Of a stretch of DNA of 50,436 nt, positions 42,022 through 49,488 are shown piece after piece (position 1 is the first letter of the stretch; the number at the start of each line of letters is the position of its first letter). The position numbers and the translations under genes were made by a program. The DNA is taken from positions 1 through 50,436 of IMG/VR virus record IMGVR_UViG_3300006871_000011; one strand, given 5' to 3'. The DNA comes from a virus. A model generated the notes under the pieces. That model ran no database searches and was not told where the DNA came from. It was given only the letters and a program-made list of their open reading frames with translations.

Positions 42022-42331
42022 CAAGCGTGAGTGGCCCTCAGTGGTCGACGTCGGTACCCTGCGGGAGAACGCGCACATCCCCGACAGTGAGGTGGCCGAG
42101 ACCCTTGTGCTCACCGAGGCGGAGATCGAGCACATGGAGAAGGTCGCGGCCGCGTATCAGGTCATCGCCGATCACCACCCTGACGAGCACGAGCGGCGAC
42201 TCGCGCATTTCCGTTCGGGCGCGATTCGTGTCCACATCGACGATCGGACGAAGTTCGTGGCGTTTCTCAGGTCACTCCAGCGCGCGAGGAGGGCTCATGG
42301 CACAGCGAAAGACAAAGCGCCAGCTCGCTGA
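42014..42331 (+). CDS. Hypothetical protein in the recombination operon
   Basis: A 105-aa protein from ATG 42014; its first codons ATGCCTAAC carry the iterated motif. It contains a helical part (LVLTEAEIEHMEKVAAAYQV) and a charged region with HIDDRTKFVAFLRSLQRARR. No family assigned. It overlaps its neighbours at both ends (8 and 35 bases). Confidence 0.6.
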   Translation: MPNKREWPSVVDVGTLRENAHIPDSEVAETLVLTEAEIEHMEKVAAAYQVIADHHPDEHERRLAHFRSGAIRVHIDDRTKFVAFLRSLQRARRAHGTAKDKAPAR

Positions 42332-42626
42332 CGAGGCGTGGCACCGGGCGCAGGAAAAGCTGGCGTTGGTCGAGGAGCCGCAGCGGCCGGCCAACTACCT
42401 CCGGCTCGCGGCCGTGCCGGCCTCGTGCCCACAGTGCGGGAACGCGAAGAAGTGGCAGTGGTCCACCATGTTCGGCGACCTGCTCCAGTGCAACTCCTGC
42501 GCGCAGTTGATCGAGGTGCCGCGCGCCGCGTTCATCGGGTACCTCGAAGCGCTGCACGCCTACTACGCGATGCTCAACGCGCCGAAGCCCAAGGCCACGG
42601 GCAAGCGGACGCGCGGGGCGCGATGA
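42297..42626 (+). CDS. Zinc-ribbon protein
   Basis: A 109-aa protein with GAGGAGG before ATG 42297. CPQCGNAKKWQWSTM ... LLQCNSC (residues 41-63) is a four-cysteine zinc ribbon; the ends are basic (MAQRKTKRQ, KATGKRTRGAR). Probably binds nucleic acid; partner unknown. Overlaps the previous gene by 35 bases and the next by ATGA. Confidence 0.65.
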   Translation: MAQRKTKRQLADEAWHRAQEKLALVEEPQRPANYLRLAAVPASCPQCGNAKKWQWSTMFGDLLQCNSCAQLIEVPRAAFIGYLEALHAYYAMLNAPKPKATGKRTRGAR

Positions 42627-42922
42627 CCGAGCGGCGCGAACGGCTGGAGCAGGGCGTGACGTACGCCTATGCCGTGGGCGACGGCATCCAGCTTCGCGTG
42701 GGCAAGAGCCGGCTGGTCAATGGCCGGTTCGCGCTCACGCTGTTCTACCCGCAGAAGTCGCCAGAGGAAGCGCTCGTCGGCGTTCTGCGGAACGAGAGCG
42801 CGGCCGTGGCACTGGTCGCGTTCCTCGATGCCCTCACCGAGTCCGTGCAAGTCGCCATCAACCATCACACCCATCACGATGCCAAAGACCAAGGGCACGA
42901 CCCCGGACCAACTGGAGCTTAG
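42623..42922 (+). CDS. Small hypothetical protein
   Basis: A 99-aa protein, ATGA overlap at start. Strand-rich opening (EQGVTYAYAVGDGIQLRVGK, NGRFALTLFYPQ) and a helix (SAAVALVAFLDALTESVQVA), then a His-rich tail (INHHTHHDAKDQGHD). Unassigned; overlaps the next gene by 44 bases. Confidence 0.55.
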   Translation: MTERRERLEQGVTYAYAVGDGIQLRVGKSRLVNGRFALTLFYPQKSPEEALVGVLRNESAAVALVAFLDALTESVQVAINHHTHHDAKDQGHDPGPTGA

Positions 42923-43379
42923 CGCGCACGCGCGCCGCACCGATCCCGCGACCAGCCAGCAGGCCGCCCTCGACGTCACCAACCTCCGCGCCAGTCAGGC
43001 GCGCATCCTCCAGATGTTCCGCCTGTACGGGGACATGCACGACAAGCAGCTCGAAGCCTATCTGCACGACGCCGAGCGCGCCGCTGGCGTGCGGCTCATG
43101 TCGTCGTCAGGCATCCGCTCGCGGCGCAGCGAGCTGGCGAAGCCGAACATGGAGCGGCTGGAGCAGCTCGTTCAGGAACTGGTCCAGACCTACGACACGA
43201 ATTACGAATTGCAGAAGCGCCTCGGCCGGGCACTCAGTTGGGACGACCGAGGCCGGGATCTCATGGACCGCGCGCGGGATCGGCTGCGTATCGAGGGCTT
43301 GCGCTCCCCGCTCTGGGACACGGGCCGCCGGGTCGTGGTCGACGGGCGCTCGTGCATCGTCTGGGGGCTCGCGAAATAA
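42879..43379 (+). CDS. Winged-helix phage DNA-binding protein
   Basis: A 166-aa protein. ARRTDPATSQQAALDV near residue 20 followed by RASQARILQMFRLYGDMHDK and SSSGIRSRRSELAKPN matches a common phage winged-helix protein placed beside replication genes. The C-terminal half is helical and ends with a short strand (RRVVVDGRSCIVWGLAK). Start at ATG 42879 chosen for fit to the family; it lies within the preceding gene. It may assist replication or control transcription. Confidence 0.65.
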   Translation: MPKTKGTTPDQLELSAHARRTDPATSQQAALDVTNLRASQARILQMFRLYGDMHDKQLEAYLHDAERAAGVRLMSSSGIRSRRSELAKPNMERLEQLVQELVQTYDTNYELQKRLGRALSWDDRGRDLMDRARDRLRIEGLRSPLWDTGRRVVVDGRSCIVWGLAK

Positions 43380-43720
43380 TGTGCGACGCCTGCCGCGCGC
43401 GGATCGACGCCGCGCTCAGTGAAGCCTCGGTCGCCGACGTGCTGGCGTTCGAGCAATTCGTCGAGGCGCTCTCGGCGCGCCAGCAGCAGACGATCATACG
43501 CGGCCTCTGGTGCAGCGAGATCGTCGAGGATCGAGAGGAGAAGGGCTTCGAGGAAGGTGAGGCGTCCGCTGAGTTCGAGTGGAGGCGTATGCTCGAACCG
43601 ATTTGTCAGGAGCTGGAGATCGCGGTGGCGCTGGAGATCGCAGCCACCGGCAACCCCCCGACCGACTCGCCGCTCGGGCGACTCGATAAGGCCATCATCG
43701 AATTACGAGGGTTACTCTGA
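43379..43720 (+). CDS. Small hypothetical protein preceding the initiator
   Basis: A 113-aa helical protein from ATG 43379, one base overlapping the previous TAA, with a cysteine pair near the start (MCDACRARIDAALSEASVAD). Acidic middle (EIVEDREEKGFEEGEAS). Function unknown; one-base overlap with the initiator-like gene. Confidence 0.6.
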   Translation: MCDACRARIDAALSEASVADVLAFEQFVEALSARQQQTIIRGLWCSEIVEDREEKGFEEGEASAEFEWRRMLEPICQELEIAVALEIAATGNPPTDSPLGRLDKAIIELRGLL

Positions 43721-44796
43721 TGCCATTCGTGAAGTTGGACTGCGGGATCATCGACTCCTCGCTCTGGCTCGACCGCGATGTGCGCTCGCTGTTCATCACG
43801 GCGCTCGTCATGGCGGACCCGTACGAGCTGTCACGGCCGGCCGAGGCGCTCGATCTCAAGACGATGGAGCCGACCGGGTTCGTCGTCCCGCCGGGCAACT
43901 ACGGCTTCGTCCGCGCGTCGGGCGGGGCGATCGTCCGCGCCGATGGCTGTTCGAAGGAGGCGGGCGCGGCCGCGCTCAAGGCGCTGAGCGAGCCCGACCT
44001 TGACAGCCGCTCCTCGGACTTCGAGGGCCGGCGGATGGTGCGGGTCGATGGTGGCTTCATCGTGCTCAATTACTGGCGCTACCGCATGAAGGATCACTCG
44101 GCTGCCGAGCGGATGCGCCGGATGCGTGAGCGCCAAAGAGACACCGAAGATCCGGCGTTACGCGTAACGCCCCGTAACGTTACGCATTCTGCATCTGCAT
44201 CTGCTTCTTCTTCTGGTAGTTCTAGTTCTGAAGAACTACAGAACTCTGAAGTGAAAGAGCTGCGGGCTGATCTTCAGCTCGCTGTCTTGCACTTCGTGAC
44301 CGAGTTCGATTTCAACCCCTACCTCGCCGACGTGACCGGGCTGTTGCGCTCGACCCGGAACCCGCTGTCGGTGATGGGCGTGCTCCGCCGGCACCTCGTC
44401 GGCATGGACGTGCCGGTGCGGACGCCGCGCGAGGTGGGGCTCGCGGTGCAGGAGTACAACGCCACGGGGGAGGAGCAGTTCAAGCCGATGCTGTTTGCCG
44501 GCTTCCTGCGGAAAGCGCCGGAGATCGAGCAGCGGCAGCGGGGGAACGCGGCGCGGCGGCGGGAGGAGCAGGGGATCGTCGAGGCCGGTGAGTATCAACG
44601 CATCGCGCAGCGCGAGGTGGAGGAGGCAGAGATCGCCGTGAACGCCTTCGCCGCCGCGCACCCCGATCGGTATGCCGAGCTGCGACTGGAGGCGGAGCGG
44701 GATGTCGAGTTGCCGGCGGGCCAGTTCCGCGATGCGGTTGTCTTTGGCAAAGTGATCAACCTCGTCAGGCGGGAGACCCATGCCAGCACCGACTAG
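43720..44796 (+). CDS. Replication-initiator-like protein (lambda O-type layout)
   Basis: A 358-aa protein. Residues 1-140 follow the phage replication-protein pattern: winged-helix-like start LDCGIIDSSLWLDRDVRSLF, then VDGGFIVLNYWRYRMKDHSA and ERMRRMRERQR. A Ser-rich linker (SASASASSSGSSSS, residues 157-170) joins a C-terminal helical domain. The linker DNA is notably AT-richer than its surroundings and packed with repeats (44155-44245), as in lambda O, whose gene holds the origin. It likely recognises the origin and loads host or phage helicase; no helicase gene was recognised here. Overlaps the next gene by 17 bases. Confidence 0.65.
   Translation: MPFVKLDCGIIDSSLWLDRDVRSLFITALVMADPYELSRPAEALDLKTMEPTGFVVPPGNYGFVRASGGAIVRADGCSKEAGAAALKALSEPDLDSRSSDFEGRRMVRVDGGFIVLNYWRYRMKDHSAAERMRRMRERQRDTEDPALRVTPRNVTHSASASASSSGSSSSEELQNSEVKELRADLQLAVLHFVTEFDFNPYLADVTGLLRSTRNPLSVMGVLRRHLVGMDVPVRTPREVGLAVQEYNATGEEQFKPMLFAGFLRKAPEIEQRQRGNAARRREEQGIVEAGEYQRIAQREVEEAEIAVNAFAAAHPDRYAELRLEAERDVELPAGQFRDAVVFGKVINLVRRETHASTD
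44155..44245 (+). repeat. Repeat cluster inside the initiator gene, replication-origin candidate
   Basis: GCGTTACGCGTAACGC (44155-44170) is a perfect 16-base palindrome, and CGTAACGTTACG (44173-44184) a perfect 12-base one, giving four CGTTACG-type half-sites. GCATCT direct repeats and a TTC run follow, then nested inverted repeats of AGTTCT at 44218-44245 (TAGTTC-TGAA-GAACTA in the centre). The 90 bases are AT-richer than flanking DNA and encode the Ser-rich linker. Position and arrangement resemble the lambda origin inside gene O. Confidence 0.55.
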
Positions 44797-45025
44797 GCTC
44801 GCGGTCCGGGCGCAGCACGACCCGATCGCGCGACGGATCGCGGCGTTCATCAACGAGCGCTTCGACGGCAACATCCTCGCGGCCAGCCGGGCGATCGGCT
44901 GCACACACAACCGACTCTGGCTGCCGGCGACCGGCCGGGCCAAACCCAGCATCGCCCTCCTCCAGCAGCTCGCCAAGTTTTCCGGGCGATCGGTGGACTG
45001 GTGGGTGAACGGAGATCCGACATGA
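44780..45025 (+). CDS. Helix-turn-helix regulator (Cro/XRE-like)
   Basis: An 81-aa protein with GGCGGGAGA upstream of ATG 44780. Residues 20-75 (IAAFINERFDGNILAASRAI, then GCTHNRLWLPATGRAKPSIALLQ split across helices 2 to 4) resemble a compact XRE/Cro-type fold ending FSGRSVDWWVNGD. Candidate repressor of the divergent control region or of its own operon. ATGA overlap with the VRR-NUC gene. Confidence 0.6.
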   Translation: MPAPTRLAVRAQHDPIARRIAAFINERFDGNILAASRAIGCTHNRLWLPATGRAKPSIALLQQLAKFSGRSVDWWVNGDPT

Positions 45026-45603
45026 CCGTTCGACTCGGCCCCAACTCTCCGCTGCTCACTAAGGGCGGCCGCAAGCGCTCGCTCGGCCCCGACGAGGCGA
45101 GCATTCAATCCGCGATCCTCGAAGCGTGCGTCGGCCCGGCCTTGCCCGGCGGGCCGCGCACGCTCACCTCGGGATTGCAGGCCAAGTTTCCTGAGCTGCA
45201 CCTCCTCTACGCGATCAACCCCAACAAGGGCGGCCAGCGCTCCAAGGCGGCGCGCGGCCGGGCGAAGGCGATGGGGCTCCTGCCCGGGATGCCAGACCTC
45301 CACCTCCCGATCATGCGCGGGCCGTTCTTGAGCCTGTACCTCGAAGTGAAACGCCCGGACGGGCGCGTGCAGTCGGGGCAGGAGACGATGCGACGCAATC
45401 TGGAACACATGGGCCATCTCGTGGCCGTGGTCCGGAGCGCGCAGCAGGGCGTCGACGTGCTCGTCGGGTACCTCGCGCTCCCCATGAACCGGCCGAGCCT
45501 CCGTCCGCTCGGCCCGAATACGTTAGGCGTGGCCGGCCAGACCGCACGCCTCGACCGGTGGCGCTACGAATGCGTCCTGCTCCTGAGCCCGGACTCGTAC
45601 TGA
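45022..45603 (+). CDS. VRR-NUC domain nuclease
   Basis: A 193-aa protein with the VRR-NUC signature: E34 in IQSAILEA, ARGRAKAMGLLPGMPDL (residues 78-93), LYLEVKRPDGRVQSGQ (105-120; E108, K110, Q120). In phages such single-domain enzymes act as Holliday-junction or flap nucleases during recombination and replication, in keeping with its YqaJ/RecT neighbours. Start ATG 45022 by ATGA overlap. One TTAGGC Leu-Gly pair at 45522. Confidence 0.85.
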   Translation: MTVRLGPNSPLLTKGGRKRSLGPDEASIQSAILEACVGPALPGGPRTLTSGLQAKFPELHLLYAINPNKGGQRSKAARGRAKAMGLLPGMPDLHLPIMRGPFLSLYLEVKRPDGRVQSGQETMRRNLEHMGHLVAVVRSAQQGVDVLVGYLALPMNRPSLRPLGPNTLGVAGQTARLDRWRYECVLLLSPDSY

Positions 45604-46508
45604 TGCCTAACCACACCGACGCCGCACTTCGCGAGGCGGTCCAACTCCTCAAGGCGCACCCGGACTTCCGCGTGCTCCAGCGCTTCCAGCCGTACCCGAA
45701 CTACAACGCCGCCGGGCTGACCCCGCCGGCCATCGCCTGCTTCATCGACGTCGAGACCACGGGGCTCGATACCCTGACGGACCAGATCATCGAGCTGTCG
45801 GTCGTGCGTTTCAGCTTCGCCCCGGCGACGGGGGAGATCATCGACGTGCTCGACACATACGCGAGCTATGAAGACCCGGGGCGGAAGCTGCCGGCCGAGA
45901 TCACCGAGAAGACCGGCATCCGCGACGCGGACATTGCCGGCCGGACGATCGACAGCGGGGTCGTCTCCTCGCTCGTGCGCGGGGCGGCGCTCCTGATCGC
46001 CCATAACGCGGACTTCGACCGCAAGATGTGGGAGCGGCGCTTCCCGCAGCACGTCGCAAAGCCGTGGGGCTGCTCCTACCGGGACGTGCCGTGGCGCGCG
46101 CACGGCTTCGACAGCCACAAGCTCCGCGTCCTGCTCGCCGACGTGTGCGATCTGTTCTACACGCCGCATCGGGCGATGGACGACGCGCTCGCGGCCGTGC
46201 ACCTGCTGGCGATGGCGACGCTCGATGGCCGGCCGGCGTTCGCGCACCTGCTCGAACGTGCCCGGGAGACGACCATCCGGATCTGGGCACTCAACTCGCC
46301 GTTCCACTTCAAGGACCAGCTCAAGGCGCGCGGCTACCGCTGGTCGTCCGGCGACGACGGGCGGCCCAAGGCATGGTACCGCGACGTGCGGCCGGAGGAG
46401 GAGCTGACCGAGATGCAGTGGCTCGACGACAATGTCTACCTCGATGGGCACAATCGCGCGCGTCGCCAGCAGGTGACCGCGTGGGACCGCTACTCCGTGA
46501 GGGCCTGA
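45603..46508 (+). CDS. DnaQ-like (DEDDh) 3'-5' exonuclease
   Basis: A 301-aa protein. Exonuclease motifs: I, CFIDVETTG (D49, E51); II, HNADFD (D139 of motif); III, HRAMDDA (H189, D194). The C-terminal 90 residues (HFKDQLKARGYRWSSGDDGR, KAWYRDV) form the small domain often attached to such phage and bacterial exonucleases. Likely proofreading or end-processing exonuclease. No DNA polymerase was recognised in the window. Start codons ATGCCTAAC again contain the iterated motif. Confidence 0.88.
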   Translation: MPNHTDAALREAVQLLKAHPDFRVLQRFQPYPNYNAAGLTPPAIACFIDVETTGLDTLTDQIIELSVVRFSFAPATGEIIDVLDTYASYEDPGRKLPAEITEKTGIRDADIAGRTIDSGVVSSLVRGAALLIAHNADFDRKMWERRFPQHVAKPWGCSYRDVPWRAHGFDSHKLRVLLADVCDLFYTPHRAMDDALAAVHLLAMATLDGRPAFAHLLERARETTIRIWALNSPFHFKDQLKARGYRWSSGDDGRPKAWYRDVRPEEELTEMQWLDDNVYLDGHNRARRQQVTAWDRYSVRA

Positions 46509-46753
46509 TGCCTGAAATGTCCGACCGGGAGCGCGCCGCGCTCGCCGTCTCCTGCCCCCGCTGCGGCGCGGCCGAGGGGGAGCTGTGTCACCGGCTCTGC
46601 TGCATGGGCACGCCCCTCCCCAACCCCGCGCTCAACGACCCCAAGCTTCGACTGGCCTGCCATCCGCAGCGCCATGCCGCTAGGTTGGGCGATGGCACTC
46701 GGGCCGCCGATGGAGAGTTATCGTCAAGGGATCTCTCCGCACCCTTTGTCTGA
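46508..46753 (+). CDS. Small zinc-finger protein, last rightward gene
   Basis: An 81-aa protein whose ATG overlaps the preceding TGA by one base. VSCPRCGAAEGELCHRL and ACHPQRHAARLGD give a Cys/His zinc-finger pattern common in small phage proteins. The strong terminator at 46793-46833 follows. Confidence 0.65.
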   Translation: MPEMSDRERAALAVSCPRCGAAEGELCHRLCCMGTPLPNPALNDPKLRLACHPQRHAARLGDGTRAADGELSSRDLSAPFV

Positions 46754-46792
46754 GATGCCCCGCCGCGCTCGCGGCGTCGCGCCCAAACGACG

Positions 46793-46833
46793 AACGCCCC
46801 CTGCTCCATGTCGGAGTAGGGGGCGTTGCTTTT
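46793..46833 (+). terminator. Strong rho-independent terminator of the rightward unit
   Basis: AACGCCCCCTGCTCC (46793-46807), loop ATGTC, and GGAGTAGGGGGCGTT (46813-46827) form a 15-bp stem with one G-U pair, followed by GCTTTT. It ends rightward transcription just before the opposing operon's end. Confidence 0.9.
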
Positions 46834-46854
46834 GAGGCCGCTGCGGGGCTCCTA

Positions 46855-46888
46855 GACAGAAACGCCCCAGAGCCGAAGCTCTGAGGCG
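46855..46888 (-). terminator. UUCG-loop terminator of the leftward operon
   Basis: On the minus strand CGCCTCAGAGC-TTCG-GCTCTGGGGCG (46888-46863) pairs over 11 bp with one G-U, capped by a UUCG tetraloop and followed by TTTCTGTC. It lies just beyond the last minus-strand gene, so the two units end in back-to-back terminators. Confidence 0.85.
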
Positions 46889-46923
46889 CTCTGTCCCGTT
46901 TCGCCAACCTTCCCCTCCGGCCA

Positions 46924-47220
46924 TCACCCGGAGGATGGAGTCCGTGCTCGCAAGCTACGCGCCGCGCGGATGCGATTCAAGACGGATCTCGGAATCTGGA
47001 CCTCGGCGTTCTCCCAGCGACGCCATGTCCGGGCGGAGCAGCCGTACCACTCGGCGGCCTCCACCTGCGTCCAATCCCGGTCGAGCCGGAAGGTGAGCAC
47101 GGCGAACGAGCCGCTCTCGTGGATGCCACGGATGCGCGCCGCGTCGTCGAGGAACGCGCGAGTGCCGGCCTTGAGCATCCGGCGCTTCACGCGGGGGCGG
47201 GTGGCGGGGTTGGTGGGCAT
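46924..47220 (-). CDS. XRE-like helix-turn-helix protein, last gene of the leftward operon
   Basis: A 98-aa protein. ATG 47218-47220 is chosen because GGAG lies upstream; the longer open frame lacks a ribosome site. Residues 46-85 (FRLDRDWTQVEAAEWYGCSA, then RTWRRWENAEVQIP) are an XRE-type helix-turn-helix. The start is basic (RPRVKRRMLKAGTR). Possible autoregulator of the operon. Confidence 0.7.
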   Translation of the reverse strand: MPTNPATRPRVKRRMLKAGTRAFLDDAARIRGIHESGSFAVLTFRLDRDWTQVEAAEWYGCSARTWRRWENAEVQIPRSVLNRIRAARSLRARTPSSG

Positions 47221-47221
47221 C

Positions 47222-47602
47222 CTAGTTCTGCTCCGGTGCTGAGGCGCGCAGGGCGGCATCGTGCGCGCCGGTGAGGAGGCCGTTCCTGATGAACTGCTCG
47301 ACCGCGCTCAGGTGCTCGCCCATGCGGTGGGCGATGGCGACGATCCGCTCCGTCTCGTCGACCGTGAACTTCTGCCGGAAGTCGGCGATCAGCTCCGCGT
47401 TCGGCGCGAGGAGAACGTGGGTCGCGTCTTCGCCGACCGGCTGGAGCGCGGCGCAGAGGAGCGCGAGCCCGTACCGTAGGCGGTGATGGCCTTGGGGCTC
47501 CGCGTCCATGCCGTCCACCAGAAACGGGAGGAGCGGGGGCATCTCGGCCGCGAGCAGGTTGGTGATGACGGCCGCCGAGATTTGGTGACAGTGAAAGCAC
47601 AT
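47222..47602 (-). CDS. Hypothetical protein with N-terminal Cys/His motif
   Basis: A 126-aa protein from ATG 47602 with GGAGGT seven bases upstream; the start MCFHCHQISAAVITNLLAAE puts a CxxCH-type motif at the very N-terminus. The remainder is helical (TERIVAIAHRMGEHLSAVEQ). Unassigned. Confidence 0.65.
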   Translation of the reverse strand: MCFHCHQISAAVITNLLAAEMPPLLPFLVDGMDAEPQGHHRLRYGLALLCAALQPVGEDATHVLLAPNAELIADFRQKFTVDETERIVAIAHRMGEHLSAVEQFIRNGLLTGAHDAALRASAPEQN

Positions 47603-47621
47603 GGCTGGGCACCTCCGGTGC

Positions 47622-47885
47622 CTAACGGGTTCCATTGGCGAAGTAGACCTTGCCGGCCGGGTACACCTCGACCTCGCCGCTCGGCAGGAAGGACGCGAGG
47701 GGCAGAAAGGCGTCCGCCGCTGCGTGCTCGCGGAGAACGGCGTAGTGATTCGAGGGCATCACGCGATAACGCACGTCGCCGCCCTCGGTGGTGCGACAGA
47801 CGGTCTGGGCCTCGCCCTCGCGGCGCGCGAGGCCGGCAGCGGTCACGCAGGCGAGGCCCATTGTGGTGTAGGTGGGGTCAGTCAT
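47622..47885 (-). CDS. Small hypothetical protein
   Basis: An 87-aa protein; ATG 47883-47885 overlaps the upstream stop as ATGA. Mixed strands and helices (RYRVMPSNHYAVLREHAAAD; SGEVEVYPAGKVYFANG). No family; the stop codon lies in a GCCTAAC copy (47620-47626). Confidence 0.6.
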   Translation of the reverse strand: MTDPTYTTMGLACVTAAGLARREGEAQTVCRTTEGGDVRYRVMPSNHYAVLREHAAADAFLPLASFLPSGEVEVYPAGKVYFANGTR

Positions 47886-48451
47886 CAACGACGCTCCATT
47901 CCTTCGATTCTTTTCAGCATCTCCTCCAGCGATGCCCCGGCCGACAGGCCCAGCGCCTCTCGCAGTCGGTCCCGTTCGCTGAGCGCCCGATCAAGCAACG
48001 TCGCGTTTGTGGAACGTGAAGCCTCCGCCTGCCGAAAGTTCTCTTGCAGTCGGTCCCGTTCTGCGGTGAGGCGGGCGCGGGCCTTGGCGAAGTTCTCTCC
48101 ATCCTTCAGCCATTCCGCTTGTTTCTCCGCCAACTCTGCTTCGAGGCGGGCGACCGTGGCGAGAATCTCGCCAATTGCTGGGCGTAACTCCTCAGCCTTG
48201 CCGTCAGGTGGTAGGCCAAGTTCTTCTGCCGCGCCTTTCGCGATGCCGAGCCAGAAGTGGTACCGCTCTGTCATCAGAGCAAGGTTGCGAGCGACAACCG
48301 GCGTCTCTCCCTCGGTGTCGGGGGCCGCGCGGGGCGAACGCATGACATGAACCCACGAACCGCCGTCAACGCCACTCGGCGCTCGTTCGTTGCCGCACCG
48401 TGGACAAATCGTTCCATCGGGCAGCAGTGCGTCTGGGCATCGCTCACTCAT
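47885..48451 (-). CDS. Coiled-coil protein with short zinc motif
   Basis: A 188-aa protein from ATG 48449-48451 with GGAGAGG upstream. Near the N-terminus MSERCPDALLPDGTICPRCG gives a few cysteines of a possible zinc motif; residues 95-170 are a long coiled coil (ATVARLEAELAEKQAEWLKD, ARARLTAERDRLQENFRQAE). Role unknown; perhaps a scaffold or partner-binding protein. Confidence 0.6.
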   Translation of the reverse strand: MSERCPDALLPDGTICPRCGNERAPSGVDGGSWVHVMRSPRAAPDTEGETPVVARNLALMTERYHFWLGIAKGAAEELGLPPDGKAEELRPAIGEILATVARLEAELAEKQAEWLKDGENFAKARARLTAERDRLQENFRQAEASRSTNATLLDRALSERDRLREALGLSAGASLEEMLKRIEGMERR

Positions 48452-48983
48452 GGTCCTCTCCGGGAAAGGCGAGACGGGCGGCGGCCCACGTCGGAGCGAT
48501 CGTATCGGCAAAGCGACGCAGATCGCGCAGTGCGTGAACGGCTACGTGATAGGCTTCGTCGTACTCCTCGCTCGCCTCGCGTGCGGGCTTGTGATCGAGC
48601 GAGAGCAACCGATCGAACTTCGCGCAGCAGCGGCGCAGCCATGCACCCGGCCCGATCTCCCGTTCTCTGTCGCTGCGGTCGTCGGGGTGGGAGGCGAGAC
48701 GGGATTCCAGCGAAGCGATGTAGTCCGCGAGCGCGTTGCTCGCGAGATCGAACTTGAGTATGGAATCCTCATCGGCAGCTTCGGCAATGAGACGAGCCAG
48801 AAGGGCTTGCGCTTCCGCGCTCGGGGCGGTGGGCGGGGTCCACCGCTGCTCTCCGCACCGGCACTGCTGCCCGACCGCCGGGTTGTCCTCCTCGCCGGCC
48901 ACGGCAAACACATGAGAGTCGCGCGTGCATCCGAAGACGCCGTCGATCCGCGCGGAGCCTGCGGTCTGAATGGTGTTAGGCAT
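48444..48983 (-). CDS. Hypothetical protein with Cys/His motif
   Basis: A 179-aa protein from ATG 48981-48983 (ATGCCTAAC start, ribosome site GGAGGG). FGCTRDSHVFAVAG ... GQQCRCGEQRW near residues 20-45 forms a putative metal site; the rest is helical (AQALLARLIAEAADEDSILK; YHVAVHALRDLRRFADTIAP). Overlaps neighbours by 8 bases at each end. No family named. Confidence 0.6.
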   Translation of the reverse strand: MPNTIQTAGSARIDGVFGCTRDSHVFAVAGEEDNPAVGQQCRCGEQRWTPPTAPSAEAQALLARLIAEAADEDSILKFDLASNALADYIASLESRLASHPDDRSDREREIGPGAWLRRCCAKFDRLLSLDHKPAREASEEYDEAYHVAVHALRDLRRFADTIAPTWAAARLAFPGEDHE

Positions 48984-49458
48984 GGTTCCCTCCGGCGGTG
49001 CGGCCTCGCGTCGCGAGTTGCGGGTAAGCCTTCGGCGTGAAGCCGAGGCGCTGCGCGGCGGCGCGGCGGACGTCCGCGATCGCCGAGGACGACATCTTGA
49101 GCATCTTGGCGATCTCGCCGATCCCGCGCCCCTCGCACGCGAGCGTGAGGACCGTGCGTTCCTGCGCCGGCAGGAGCTGGCCGTGCTCGGCGAGGGCGGT
49201 CCGCAGCTCCTCGCGGCTAGCGCCGAGCGAGCCGACTTTCGAGTAGCCGTGGGCGCGCGCCTGCGGCCGTTTACCGTTCGTGGGCTCAGCCTCCGGCGCG
49301 GGCTCCGGCGTGTGCGCCTCCAGCGCTTCGCCGAGGCGGGTGAGGGTGAGCTGGTCGCGGACGACGATCGTGTCCTTCTCCAGCGCGGCGTCGAAGCGGA
49401 GGTAGAACTCGCGCCCGCCGATGCGGGCGATCGTGAGGGTCTCGACAGCGATTGGCAT
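48976..49458 (-). CDS. LuxR/GerE-type DNA-binding protein
   Basis: A 160-aa protein. The C-terminal third (LLPAQERTVLTLACEGRGIG, then EIAKMLKMSSSAIADVRRAA) is a GerE/sigma-region-4-like helix-turn-helix. The N-terminus is strand-rich (VETLTIARIGGREFYLRFDA) with an acidic linker. A transcription regulator is likely; its targets may include the divergent control region. Confidence 0.7.
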   Translation of the reverse strand: MPIAVETLTIARIGGREFYLRFDAALEKDTIVVRDQLTLTRLGEALEAHTPEPAPEAEPTNGKRPQARAHGYSKVGSLGASREELRTALAEHGQLLPAQERTVLTLACEGRGIGEIAKMLKMSSSAIADVRRAAAQRLGFTPKAYPQLATRGRTAGGNHA

Positions 49459-49488
49459 GTGGATAGACTCCGGTGATGGTGGTGGTCG

